A stretch of DNA of 64,000 bases from Azonexus hydrophilus (GCF_001956855.1 NZ_MTHD01000005.1:186001-250000); one strand, 5' to 3'; counted from the first letter of the stretch, positions 34,295 to 41,089 are shown. The notes: a model not told the origin generated them from the letters alone. Numbers and translations are program-made.

Positions 34295-34651
34295 GTGTTG
34301 CGCGGGCCTCTTCCATTTACCTTCATTGGCACACTCCACAAGATGCCCAAGGGTGAGTTCCGGAAGATCCAAAAGGTCTCGCGCCGGAATGCCTCGAATG
34401 TAGCGTTGCCACAGATACAGAGGTAGACCGAGCGGATTCCCACCAGCCTCCGGACCGAAATACTCGATCCAGTCGAAGTCCTTCATGTTGACGTCGAACT
34501 TCTGCGCGTATGCCGCCATGAATTCTTGCCCGTCTAGTCCAGCGATCTGGAAGTCGTGCGCAAGCGCTGTGCGTTCGGTGATCGCTGCGCGCAAGTCCCA
34601 CAGTTCAGCAACCGCAAATGCGCGGATATCTTCGAATGTGAACCGACTCAT
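34289..34651 (-). CDS. DUF1493-like protein in an integron cassette
   Basis: A 120-residue cytoplasmic protein from ATG 34651, 9 bases after attC 10. Residues 34-75 (DFQIAGLDGQEFMAAYAQKFDVNMKDFDWIEYFGPEAG) match the DUF1493 pattern of an acidic helix with G-x-D-x-x-E-F, a fold related to acyl-carrier proteins in some predictions. The remainder is unremarkable. The stop codon TAA is within attC 11. Function unknown; no partner gene is visible in the array. Confidence 0.7.
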   Translation of the reverse strand: MSRFTFEDIRAFAVAELWDLRAAITERTALAHDFQIAGLDGQEFMAAYAQKFDVNMKDFDWIEYFGPEAGGNPLGLPLYLWQRYIRGIPARDLLDLPELTLGHLVECANEGKWKRPAQHA

Positions 34652-34659
34652 AGATTGCT

Positions 34660-34758
34660 GCCTAACGTTTGACGTGAGGGGCCGCCGGAGCGGCGAAGCC
34701 GCGAAGGGAACCGGCAAGCTCAGCTTGCAGGCGGTCCCTCTCGACGGAATTGTTATGC
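34660..34758 (-). repeat. attC site 10
   Basis: Boundaries GCCTAAC and GTTATGC; about 99 bp, the longest in the array. It contains internal inverted segments including GCCGGAGCGGCGAAGCCGC. It supplies the stop codon of the adjacent 196-residue gene. Confidence 0.85.
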
Positions 34759-35343
34759 GATTGGTGGCAGCCGACTACCATTTTCATCCGCCTCTTCTAA
34801 AGCCGCACTGATGCGCTGAATCTCTAAAGCAATTGGCTCGATTTCATACTCACCATCGAGCAGTCGAAAGACACCGCAATCAATAAAGTAGGCTCTGAAA
34901 AAGTGGCCTGGCACCCCATCTTCCCGTGGCCTTGGGGCAACAAACTCAGGAAATATGTAACCCGATAAGCCAGAGGAAAGATAAACATCGAGTTTCTCAT
35001 CGAAATGCTCGATAGCATTTCTCAAATCCCTATTGTGAAGTGGACTGTCGTCTCCAACGGCTAGAGCTTGGCGAAGCTGACGGCCTCGATCTTCGTGCCC
35101 TTTCCGAACCGGCCAGAAATAACGAGACAACGCGCCCCCCTGAATAACTACATTCTGAAGCTCGTTGAGGATTGCGTGCACAGGAAGATTCAGGAGGTGC
35201 TCTTCTGTTACATCTTGCGGCAGTTTCTCGAACACCGAAGAAACTCGCACCATAGATCGAAGCGCTGATTGGCAATTGAACAACATTGCTTGAATGTAAA
35301 ACGTTTCGAACGGTGCCCAGATCTTCCCATCAACGACTGTCAT
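34753..35343 (-). CDS. Hypothetical cassette protein, 196 residues
   Basis: Starts 15 bases after attC 9 at ATG 35343, and its TAA lies in the GTTATGC box. No signal peptide or membrane helix is evident. The sequence has an Asp/Glu/Arg-rich middle (RKGHEDRGRQLRQALAVGDDSPLHNRDLRNAIEHFDEKLDVYLS) reminiscent of a helical HEPN-like or uncharacterised cytosolic protein: H-N-R-D-L-R-N-A-I-E-H-F is an R-x4-6-H-like HEPN signature. This suggestion is weak. Codon use looks less GC-rich than in the chromosomal flanks. Confidence 0.6.
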   Translation of the reverse strand: MTVVDGKIWAPFETFYIQAMLFNCQSALRSMVRVSSVFEKLPQDVTEEHLLNLPVHAILNELQNVVIQGGALSRYFWPVRKGHEDRGRQLRQALAVGDDSPLHNRDLRNAIEHFDEKLDVYLSSGLSGYIFPEFVAPRPREDGVPGHFFRAYFIDCGVFRLLDGEYEIEPIALEIQRISAALEEADENGSRLPPIA

Positions 35344-35358
35344 GGTTTAACTCGCAGC

Positions 35359-35439
35359 GCATAACGTTCAAGGTAAGGGGCGGCCCGCTTGCGGGACGTC
35401 CGAGCGGCCGAAGGCCGCGCCTTGACCACAATGTTAGGT
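35359..35439 (-). repeat. attC site 9
   Basis: Boundaries GCATAAC and GTTAGGT; 81 bp. Related to the common attC family but with a different centre (GGCGGCCCGCTTGCGGGACG). It supplies the stop codon of the adjacent gene. Confidence 0.88.
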
Positions 35440-35853
35440 ATTTGAGCGCTTACCAAAGAAAATTTCATATAGGTAATTGATGACAAAAACGTATAGATAA
35501 CCGAAGAGTAGAGCATAAACGGAGAAAATGACGACAAACAGAAAAACTTCTCGCAACGCGATGCCAAATGGGATGGCAGCGAGACTAAGTGCGGCGGTGA
35601 CAAGCACGAATAAAACCGGGGCAAAATAAGACAGACGGCGAATAGCGCGAACAGATTTGTTGCGGGACCAGAATAAGATGGCTGTAATGAAAAGTAGATA
35701 AGGGAGACCGCCGAGCGCTAATGAGAGAAGGAAAATCGCAGCGACGCCATCAACTACTTCACTCGAAGTCAATTGCGCCATCAATCCTATGGCTAGTGGT
35801 ACGGCAAGTGGCAAAACAAGGCTTAACTGAAGGAAGCGACGTTCTGTCAGCAC
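35434..35853 (-). CDS. Multi-helix membrane protein in a cassette, 139 residues
   Basis: Starts 7 bases after attC 8; the stop is in attC 9. Hydrophobic segments near residues 8-26, 37-62, 75-97 and 100-127 indicate four membrane helices, so it is an inner-membrane protein. No family is recognised. Codon use is visibly AT-richer than the flanking chromosome, consistent with acquired DNA. Function unknown. Confidence 0.65.
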   Translation of the reverse strand: MLTERRFLQLSLVLPLAVPLAIGLMAQLTSSEVVDGVAAIFLLSLALGGLPYLLFITAILFWSRNKSVRAIRRLSYFAPVLFVLVTAALSLAAIPFGIALREVFLFVVIFSVYALLFGYLYVFVINYLYEIFFGKRSNT

Positions 35854-35859
35854 GGTGAT

Positions 35860-35949
35860 ACCTAACGTTGTAGGTAAGGGGCGCTGCGCGGCGCTTTATC
35901 GCGCAGCGTCCAGCGACCGGAGGGAGCGGCCTTGACCGCAGTGTTAGGC
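35860..35949 (-). repeat. attC site 8 (common family)
   Basis: Boundaries ACCTAAC and GTTAGGC; 90 bp. Nearly identical to the sites at 36771, 37149 and 38406 (TAAGGGGCGCTGCGCGGCGC and GGGAGCGGCCTTGACCGCAG). Confidence 0.92.
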
Positions 35950-36267
35950 GGCATAGGCATGTGGATAAACCTCAAGGGTGCCGAGTGCAATAACGTTACG
36001 AAATGCCGCCAGAATTTCGTTGGAAATTTGCTGCTGATCGGAGCAAACGATGGCGTCACGGTAAGGGACACGAAGGCATAAAACAGCCAGTTGGCCGTTT
36101 TGAAGTTGATAGCCCCACCAGTCTTCCTCGCCTCCATAAGTGGCAAAGGAATTTAATTCAGTGAAATGCGGTGCGCCCATAATTTTGTGTAGCGCGGTGC
36201 GCTCAATATCGTGAGCACAGGCCAATTGCCACATTTTTGATTGGATGGGCGGTGAAAGTGGGGTCAT
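35944..36267 (-). CDS. Hypothetical cassette protein, 107 residues
   Basis: Starts 14 bases after attC 7 at ATG 36267; the TAA stop lies in attC 8. A soluble-looking protein with a Trp-rich middle (GGEEDWWGYQLQNGQLAVLCLRVPYRDAIVCSD). No signal peptide, helix or recognised family. The order of polar and hydrophobic residues suggests an alpha/beta fold. Function unknown. Confidence 0.6.
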   Translation of the reverse strand: MTPLSPPIQSKMWQLACAHDIERTALHKIMGAPHFTELNSFATYGGEEDWWGYQLQNGQLAVLCLRVPYRDAIVCSDQQQISNEILAAFRNVIALGTLEVYPHAYAA

Positions 36268-36280
36268 GGCTTTTGGTACC

Positions 36281-36340
36281 GCCTAACGTGTAGCTAACCC
36301 GACGCCCGTCAGGGCGGTCGGGTTGAGCGCATTGTTAGAA
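36281..36340 (-). repeat. attC site 7
   Basis: Boundaries GCCTAAC and GTTAGAA; 60 bp with arms AACCCGACGCC and GGTCGGGTT. A different attC type from its neighbours. Confidence 0.88.
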
Positions 36341-36353
36341 ATTGGATGGAATA

Positions 36354-36764
36354 TCACAGGATGCTGCGCGAGAGAAAAAATGCGCCTGTGGAGGCTGCTG
36401 TTGAAGCCAGCGCGATAACCGAACTGGTGCCAAACGAAAGACGCAGACTTACTTGAAAACCGAGAACATAGGCAGCCAAAAAAGCCCCAAAGACTGCCAA
36501 GCCCGGCAACCCGGAAATATGGGTTACTCCAGACCCCTTTAAGAAGCTCAACAGGGTGAAAGCAGCAACCACCAGAAAAATGAAAGAGTTTCCAATAGCT
36601 TTGACGGCATCGCCAAAGGACACGGCGACACCACTCATGGAGTGGGCAATATGACGAATAAGGGCTGTTATGACTGCGAGAGAAATGGCCGTAGCCAACG
36701 TTACCTTTAGCGGAACAAGGAAAGAAAACCATAACATCGCGCCAATGAGTAGTAGGTAGTGCAT
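36354..36764 (-). CDS. Multi-helix membrane protein in a cassette, 136 residues
   Basis: Starts 7 bases after attC 6. The hydrophobic profile shows about four helices (residues 4-22, 23-40, 60-78 and 87-130 region). Small residues dominate the helices (ALASTAASTGAFFL at the end). No family is recognised. The stop lies about 14 bases before attC 7, so unlike most genes of the array its stop is not attC-derived. Function unknown. Confidence 0.65.
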   Translation of the reverse strand: MHYLLLIGAMLWFSFLVPLKVTLATAISLAVITALIRHIAHSMSGVAVSFGDAVKAIGNSFIFLVVAAFTLLSFLKGSGVTHISGLPGLAVFGAFLAAYVLGFQVSLRLSFGTSSVIALASTAASTGAFFLSRSIL

Positions 36765-36770
36765 GGTGTT

Positions 36771-36860
36771 TTCTAACGTTGGAGGTAAGGGGCGCTGCGC
36801 GGAGCTTTATCGCGCAGCGTCCAGCGACCGGAGGGAGCGGCCTTGACCGCAGTGTTAGGG
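36771..36860 (-). repeat. attC site 6 (common family)
   Basis: Boundaries TTCTAAC and GTTAGGG; 90 bp, near-identical to sites 8, 5 and 3. It supplies the stop of the 95-residue gene. Confidence 0.92.
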
Positions 36861-37142
36861 GGCATGGTATGCGACCACTGCAAAAGCGATTGCATAGAAC
36901 AAACAAAAAAATGCCATTGCTCTCCCTAACCATTTATTTGCTGTAACACGCCATTCGGCGATTGGTTGTGCAGAGCGTTTTGCGAGCATTGTGGCAGCGG
37001 CTCCAACTGCAAGAAAGACGATTTGTGCATACGTCAGTAACCAGCCGACACGATCAAGACTTATTGGCCGCCCTGCAAGAGCGGAACCCCACATTAGCGT
37101 AAGTGCAATGAGTGTCGGGCTAATGGTGAGGATGGCTATCAA
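36855..37142 (-). CDS. Small three-helix membrane protein in a cassette, 95 residues
   Basis: Starts 7 bases after attC 5; the TAA stop is in attC 6. Helices at residues about 4-23, 32-52 and 74-92 with a basic loop between (AKRSAQPIAEWRVTANKW). No family is recognised. Small integral membrane proteins are overrepresented in this array. Function unknown. Confidence 0.6.
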   Translation of the reverse strand: MIAILTISPTLIALTLMWGSALAGRPISLDRVGWLLTYAQIVFLAVGAAATMLAKRSAQPIAEWRVTANKWLGRAMAFFCLFYAIAFAVVAYHAP

Positions 37143-37148
37143 GGAGCC

Positions 37149-37238
37149 CCCTAACGTTGTAGGTAAGGGGCGCTGAGCGGCGCTTTATCGCGCAGCGTCC
37201 AGCGACCGAAGGGAGCGGCCTTGACCGCAGTGTTAGAG
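37149..37238 (-). repeat. attC site 5 (common family)
   Basis: Boundaries CCCTAAC and GTTAGAG; 90 bp, differing from the other family members by a few bases in the centre (CGCTGAGCGGCGC). It supplies the stop of the 147-residue gene. Confidence 0.92.
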
Positions 37239-37676
37239 GGCAATTTTTCTTTCCTCGGGCGATAAATATTGGGCACCTGTTGTAATAGGCTCTATACGTT
37301 GAGACTGAGTAAAGCTGTCGGAGCAGAACGAAATAAAACTATTAGGCGGCCAGTTGAGCTCAATTTTCCAAGGCAACGATGAATAGCCGTTTGGATAAGT
37401 GACTGACTCACGATGAATTTCATGGATGGTCATTGGCCCCACCGCCGCGCTCGCAACTGCATAGTTGATTGAAACGACCAGATCCGAGACTTCGTGAAAC
37501 GTAAGATCTGAGGGTGCAACCCTGAAACGATATGCGCCTTCGATTGGTGGCAGCCACTCAACGATGAAGTCGATATCGAGAGCGAGATCACCACAGAGTT
37601 CGCCCTCAATAATGCGGAATGCGTGGATGGCATTATCGTGCCATTGAATTTTCTCAAAGTCGTCAGTGGAAAACAC
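37233..37676 (-). CDS. Hypothetical cassette protein, 147 residues
   Basis: Starts 10 bases after attC 4, and the TAA stop is in attC 5. N-terminal FSTDDFEKIQWHDNAIHAFRIIEGELCGDLALDIDFIVEW resembles small conserved proteins that begin with W-H-D and carry an I-D-F-I-x-E-W strand; I know similar proteins only as uncharacterised. No signal peptide. It is beta-strand-rich by composition. Function unknown. Confidence 0.65.
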   Translation of the reverse strand: MFSTDDFEKIQWHDNAIHAFRIIEGELCGDLALDIDFIVEWLPPIEGAYRFRVAPSDLTFHEVSDLVVSINYAVASAAVGPMTIHEIHRESVTYPNGYSSLPWKIELNWPPNSFISFCSDSFTQSQRIEPITTGAQYLSPEERKIAL

Positions 37677-37685
37677 GCAGTTGCC

Positions 37686-37757
37686 CTCTAACGTATGCCT
37701 TCAGCGGACGGCAAAATGCGCAGTATTTTGACGGTCCGCTGCAAGCGCTTGTTAGCC
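37686..37757 (-). repeat. attC site 4
   Basis: Boundaries CTCTAAC and GTTAGCC; 72 bp. Inner arms AGCGGACGGCAAAA and TTTTGACGGTCCGCT are shared with site 1 at 39105. It supplies the stop of the 212-residue gene. Confidence 0.92.
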
Positions 37758-38390
37758 ATTTTGTGCAGTTGGATCTTTGAGTCCAATCACGGGTCCTGGC
37801 GTCTCCCAGTCACATTGACTTTTGAAGAACGCAAAGAATCCATCACGCTCGGGAACGCTCTGCGGGTCGCGAAGACGCGTGATTACGGCATCGAAGTGGC
37901 GAAGAACGGCGGAGTAACAGCGCCGAACGTCGATCAGCACGGACGCTATCTCTCCTTGGAGATCAAGAACCCCATCCTTCTTCGGGAGAGTGACCACGAT
38001 GTCGCGATTCATCTCTGCGAAATAGATACGCTCGCGGAACATTCCATCATGAAAGAATCCGCAGCGAGCGTCAGAGTAAAGAAGTTCCCCCACTCTCGAG
38101 AGAAGCGTTTCCGGGACGTTCGAGGACTTAAATACATCCACGAAGCCTTGGGAGAAGAACTCCTTTGATCGGTTTTTGGAGGATTGGCACATTGCATAGC
38201 TCCAAGCCCCTTCAAAATAGGTGAGAAGGATGCAGAATGCCGCAGGCCCGCCGTGCTCCTGCTCGAGAACGACTTTCGCGGGGGCCAGAAGCCAGTTCCT
38301 AACACGGTCGTCGTAGACGTCAATGGCGTCATCGATGGATGGAGAATCCAGCTTGGAGTCTCGGAAGGATGGGCTTATGGAAATTGCCAT
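37752..38390 (-). CDS. Hypothetical cassette protein, 212 residues
   Basis: Starts 16 bases after attC 3; the TAA stop is in attC 4. Cytosolic-looking, largely helical. VYDDRVRNWLLAPAKVVL, LTYFEGAWSYAMC and RCGFFHDGMFRERIYFAEMNRDIVVTLP are the most distinctive stretches. The RxGFFHDGM segment resembles an R-x4-H-type element seen in HEPN-like proteins, a weak suggestion only. No partner nuclease or antitoxin is visible beside it. It is the largest unknown soluble protein of the array. Confidence 0.65.
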   Translation of the reverse strand: MAISISPSFRDSKLDSPSIDDAIDVYDDRVRNWLLAPAKVVLEQEHGGPAAFCILLTYFEGAWSYAMCQSSKNRSKEFFSQGFVDVFKSSNVPETLLSRVGELLYSDARCGFFHDGMFRERIYFAEMNRDIVVTLPKKDGVLDLQGEIASVLIDVRRCYSAVLRHFDAVITRLRDPQSVPERDGFFAFFKSQCDWETPGPVIGLKDPTAQNG

Positions 38391-38405
38391 GGCGCCTCTA
38401 TGTGG

Positions 38406-38494
38406 GGGCTAACGTTGAAGGTAAGGGGCGCTGCGCGAAGCTTTATCGCGCAGCGTCCAGCGACCGGAGGGAGCGGCCTTGACCGCAGTGTTAG
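38406..38494 (-). repeat. attC site 3 (common family)
   Basis: Boundaries GCTAACG and GTTAGAA; 89 bp, near-identical to sites 5, 6 and 8. Confidence 0.92.
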
Positions 38495-38762
38495 AAGGGT
38501 TTGCCGGGAAAACTGTGGCCCAAGCGAATTGCTTGAAGCCGCGACCGCTGGCGGCAAACGGAAAATGCTTGTTAGCCGGGAAAGCCCCCAAACCCGAGGG
38601 TTTTGTTTTTGGCTGAAATTTCCGGTTGACCGTAGCAAACGAGACAGCGGCGGGGCCGGGCACGTAAAACCCGGAAACAGCCCGCCGGAAGCAACCCACG
38701 CCGAGCCGGACTGGTGAAACCAGCGCGCAGCTAAAAATAGGCGGGAGAAGCTTGAGCACCAT
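38409..38762 (-). CDS. Possible cassette protein, 117 residues, reading through attC
   Basis: Starts at ATG 38762, 15 bases after attC 2, the normal distance for this array. It then reads through the whole of attC 3 and stops at TAG 38409-38411. Its last 30 or so residues (NTAVKAAPSGRWTLRDKASR) are the translation of the attC. A signal-like N-terminus (VLKLLPPIFSCALVSPVRLG) is followed by low-complexity basic sequence. No family. It may be a real gene or a chance frame in an otherwise non-coding cassette. Confidence 0.3.
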   Translation of the reverse strand: MVLKLLPPIFSCALVSPVRLGVGCFRRAVSGFYVPGPAAVSFATVNRKFQPKTKPSGLGAFPANKHFPFAASGRGFKQFAWATVFPANPSNTAVKAAPSGRWTLRDKASRSAPYLQR

Positions 38763-38776
38763 AATGGACTGAACCT

Positions 38777-38836
38777 TCTAACGCTGAGCTAAAGGGCGGT
38801 GCGTCAGCACCGTCCGCTTTGAGCGCCGGGTTCGGC
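38777..38836 (-). repeat. attC site 2
   Basis: Boundaries TCTAACG and GTTCGGC; about 60 bp with arms GGGCGGTGC and GCACCGTCC. The right box is degenerate (GTTCGGC). Confidence 0.8.
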
Positions 38837-38851
38837 GCTGGAGGTTGAGAA

Positions 38852-39115
38852 ATTGGATACCGGAACATTGAGCCACAGGCTGTTTATATCGACACGCTCA
38901 CCGCTAAGTGTGGACTTTTCACAATCCAGACCGAGTTGAACAATGGCTACGGCTGCCGAAGCAAAAGCAAGGACAAGGAACACCCTGGTTGCTGCTACAT
39001 ATCCGACTGCCCGCTTGGCTACGAAATGGACGCCGACGACCCGCAGTGGGATGACTGCTACTCGCCGGGATACTGGGTGCTGCAAGTGCGCGAAATTGCG
39101 ACGCCGAACGTTTGA
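38852..39115 (+). CDS. Cys-rich cassette protein on the opposite strand, ATT start
   Basis: An open frame of 87 codons on +, against the array direction. It reads YIDTLTAKCGLFTIQTELN, then KSKDKEHPGCCYISDCPLG and DPQWDDCYSPGYWVLQV, with eight or so Cys/Trp/Tyr in a compact arrangement and mostly G/C third positions. There is no ATG, GTG or TTG in frame. ATT 38852 is the best start, with GGAGG at 38840 seven bases before it; an upstream frame change is the alternative. The stop TGA is at the edge of attC 1. A competing - frame at 38804-39085 (93 residues) is less protein-like. Function unknown; Cys spacing suggests metal binding or disulphides. Confidence 0.45.
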   Translation: MGYRNIEPQAVYIDTLTAKCGLFTIQTELNNGYGCRSKSKDKEHPGCCYISDCPLGYEMDADDPQWDDCYSPGYWVLQVREIATPNV

Positions 39116-39173
39116 GTTCAGCGGACGGCAAAAGCGTAGCTTTTGACGGTCCGCTGGAACGAATTGTTAGCTC
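39105..39173 (-). repeat. attC site 1 (nearest intI)
   Basis: Right boundary GTTAGCTC, left CCGAACG; arms AGCGGACGGCAAAAG and CTTTTGACGGTCCGCT shared with site 4. The core GTTAGCTC equals the attI/first-cassette junction at 39904, as expected for the latest inserted cassette. Confidence 0.9.
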
Positions 39174-39175
39174 GG

Positions 39176-39901
39176 TTATAGCCATAGTTGCCACAGAGAT
39201 GCCCCTGCGAATAGCAGAACTGTAAAACCGAAAAAAGGTTTTCGTGGCCATATGGCTTGAACAAACCGAGCAAGGAAAACCGGAATGGCGATTAGTAATG
39301 CGGAGCCGAATGCAGCTGGCGCGGTTAGGAGCCAAGTGACTGCGTAGTAGATGGCGAAAAATAATGCCAGCACGAGAGATAACACAGCGCCAAAGCCAAT
39401 CGGACTGGATGGTAACGAAAGCTGATAACCCCACGGATTAGACATTGCCTGGAAAGGCGCAGAAAGAATTTGCGTAAAGGGGGTTCCCATGAGGAGATCG
39501 AATACGCCGATCAACAATGGGCCGAAAACTATGAGGGCGATTTGAGGGCCGAATTCAGAGACTGTTTTTTTGTGATCCATGCACCACTTGATTGAGAACC
39601 AGCCGAAAAGGCAAACGATAAAAGAAAGGGACCAGAGATAGCCAAGTCTCGGGCTGCTCGCAAAGAAGCGGCTGAACGCAAAAAAGAAAATTATCGTTGC
39701 AACTGCAAGCCATCCATAAACCCTTCGCAGAGCGGCAAGCCCCTCCACGATTTTTGTGTCCTTGAGGCTTAGATTGAATTTTTCGTAGCCGCTTTCAAGC
39801 TGGGCAACAAAGCTATCTATCTTTGGATTCTGGCGTGCAACTTCGCCAGCCCAATAGACACCAATAAAAATCTGGACGATGTTGAGGAAGAGCTTGAGCA
39901 T
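39176..39901 (-). CDS. Multi-helix membrane protein, first integron cassette
   Basis: A 241-residue protein, proximal to attI and therefore the most recently integrated cassette and likely best expressed from the integron promoter. Hydrophobic segments appear near residues 5-20, 60-80, 88-108, 123-143, 165-195 and 205-240, so about six helices. A soluble stretch (AGEVARQNPKIDSFVAQLESGYEKFNLSLKDTK) separates the first helix. No family recognised. The stop TAA at 39176 lies beside attC 1. Function unknown. Confidence 0.7.
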   Translation of the reverse strand: MLKLFLNIVQIFIGVYWAGEVARQNPKIDSFVAQLESGYEKFNLSLKDTKIVEGLAALRRVYGWLAVATIIFFFAFSRFFASSPRLGYLWSLSFIVCLFGWFSIKWCMDHKKTVSEFGPQIALIVFGPLLIGVFDLLMGTPFTQILSAPFQAMSNPWGYQLSLPSSPIGFGAVLSLVLALFFAIYYAVTWLLTAPAAFGSALLIAIPVFLARFVQAIWPRKPFFGFTVLLFAGASLWQLWL

Positions 39902-39975
39902 AAGAGCTAACTAGTAGTAGACGACAGAAGTGTCCAATAAGCTGGACCTCTGTCCGATAAGCTGGCGGACCGGAC
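39902..39975. other. Candidate attI site with 20-bp-spaced direct repeats
   Basis: Junction core GAGCTAAC (GTTAGCTC on -) at 39904-39911. To its right are two direct repeats, TGTCCAATAAGCTGGA (39931-39946) and TGTCCGATAAGCTGGC (39951-39966), differing at two positions. This is where integrase-binding repeats lie in class 1 attI. No gene is present between the first cassette and intI. Confidence 0.65.
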
Positions 39976-39987
39976 ATGGTTTTGCCC

Positions 39988-40031
39988 TTGTCATTTCCGG
40001 GTTCCGGATGTATAACTGTTTATCCATACAG
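39988..40031 (+). promoter_or_regulatory. intI promoter with LexA box
   Basis: TTGTCA (39988-39993), 17-base spacer, TATAAC (40011-40016). A perfect LexA consensus CTGT-N8-ACAG (CTGTTTATCCATACAG) spans 40016-40031, overlapping the end of the -10 and ending 13 bases before the ATG. SOS control of integron integrases by LexA at this position is established in other integrons. Confidence 0.88.
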
Positions 40032-40044
40032 TATTTGTTCTCCC

Positions 40045-41046
40045 ATGAAACCGGACAGTCTCAATTCCGATGTGTCGCCTTCGCGTCTGCTCGATCAGGT
40101 TCGGGCTGCAATACGCGTTCGGCACTACAGTTTACGTACCGAGCAGGCATATGTCCATTGGGTTGTTCGTTTCATTCGTCATTGCGGAATGAGGCATCCG
40201 CGTGAGCTGGGCGCGCGTGAGGTTTCTGCCTGTCTTTCATACCTGGCGAGCGAGCGCGATGTTGCGGCGGCAACCCAGCAACAGGCGCTTTCGGCTTTGC
40301 TGTTCCTGTACAAACAGGTTCTGGAAATCGAGTTGCCGTGGTTGGATGATCTCGTTCGTCCGAAGAAACCGGCACGTCTGCCGACGGTGCTTCACGTCGA
40401 TGAAGGGGCGCGTCTACTTGATGCGATCCGGCCAGAGCACGCACTGATGGGGCGTTTGCTCTATGGTACGGGGATGCGTTTGATGGAGTGCTTGCGTCTG
40501 CGGATCAAGGACGTTGATTTTTTGCGCCGGGAAATTCTGGTCCGCGATGGCAAGGGCGGTAAGGACAGGGTGACGGTCCTGCCCTTGTCACTGATCGAAT
40601 CTTTGCAACGGCAGTTGAAGGCGGCACGTGTCTTGTTCGAGCGCGACCGGGAAGCAGGGCTGCCAGGGGTGTATTTGCCGCATGCGCTGGAGCGCAAATA
40701 TCCGGGTGCCGGTGCAAGTTGGGGCTGGTTCTGGGTGTTTCCGGCTGCTGGATTGTCGGTTGATCCGCGTAGCGACATCGAGCGGCGCCATCATGCGCAT
40801 GAAAAATCCCTGCAGCGGGCAATGAAACTGGCGGCCGGGCTGGCAGGGTTGAGCAAGCCGGTGTCGGTGCATACGCTGCGCCATTCTTTCGCCACCCACT
40901 TGCTGGAATCGGGTTACGACATCCGTACCGTGCAGGAACTGCTGGGCCACTCGGATGTGTCGACGACGATGATCTACACTCATGTGCTCAATCGGGGCGG
41001 GCGGGGGGTGGTGTCGCCGCTGGATGCGGTGCGTGCTTTACAGTAG
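40045..41046 (+). CDS. intI: Integron integrase
   Basis: Tyrosine recombinase that integrates and excises cassettes at attI/attC. The 333-residue protein starts at ATG 40045. A SAM-like DNA-binding N-terminal domain ([22 protein letters not shown]) is followed by the catalytic domain: [19 protein letters not shown] (first Arg), [12 protein letters not shown] (H-x-x-R), [15 protein letters not shown] (His and Tyr nucleophile). The IntI-specific insertion [21 protein letters not shown] is present, distinguishing it from XerC/D. No frameshift. It is adjacent to attI and transcribed away from the cassettes. Confidence 0.96.
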   Translation: MKPDSLNSDVSPSRLLDQVRAAIRVRHYSLRTEQAYVHWVVRFIRHCGMRHPRELGAREVSACLSYLASERDVAAATQQQALSALLFLYKQVLEIELPWLDDLVRPKKPARLPTVLHVDEGARLLDAIRPEHALMGRLLYGTGMRLMECLRLRIKDVDFLRREILVRDGKGGKDRVTVLPLSLIESLQRQLKAARVLFERDREAGLPGVYLPHALERKYPGAGASWGWFWVFPAAGLSVDPRSDIERRHHAHEKSLQRAMKLAAGLAGLSKPVSVHTLRHSFATHLLESGYDIRTVQELLGHSDVSTTMIYTHVLNRGGRGVVSPLDAVRALQ

Positions 41047-41089
41047 CCGGCGTTGGCAATACTCTCCGGCAAAACTTGGATGGTGAACC

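Larger units (their letters stand above)
31570..41046. mobile_element. Chromosomal integron (13 attC sites, intI at right end)
   Basis: An IntI gene on + (40045-41046) faces away from an array of about 13 cassettes, nearly all on -, the standard integron geometry. Thirteen sites bounded by RYYYAAC...GTTRRRY and internally palindromic separate the genes. Genes start 3-20 bases after a site and stop at or in the next one. attC lengths are 57-99 bp; four are nearly identical over about 89 bp, a hallmark of sedentary chromosomal integrons. An IS256-family element lies inside. No resistance gene is recognised. The array lies between the fad region and rarA. Confidence 0.93.

Noticed and set aside
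34238-38494. Regularly spaced near-identical palindromes resembling a CRISPR
   Set aside because: Repeats are 57-99 bp, spacers are gene-sized and coding, and an integron integrase sits at one end; they are attC sites.
38571-38577. GTTAGCC string inside the cassette at 38495-38776, as an extra attC
   Set aside because: No complementary RYYYAAC partner or palindromic arms at a suitable distance.
38804-39085. 93-codon frame on - in the first-but-one cassette
   Set aside because: It is in the expected direction, but the overlapping + frame has more protein-like composition and better third-position bias; kept only as an alternative.
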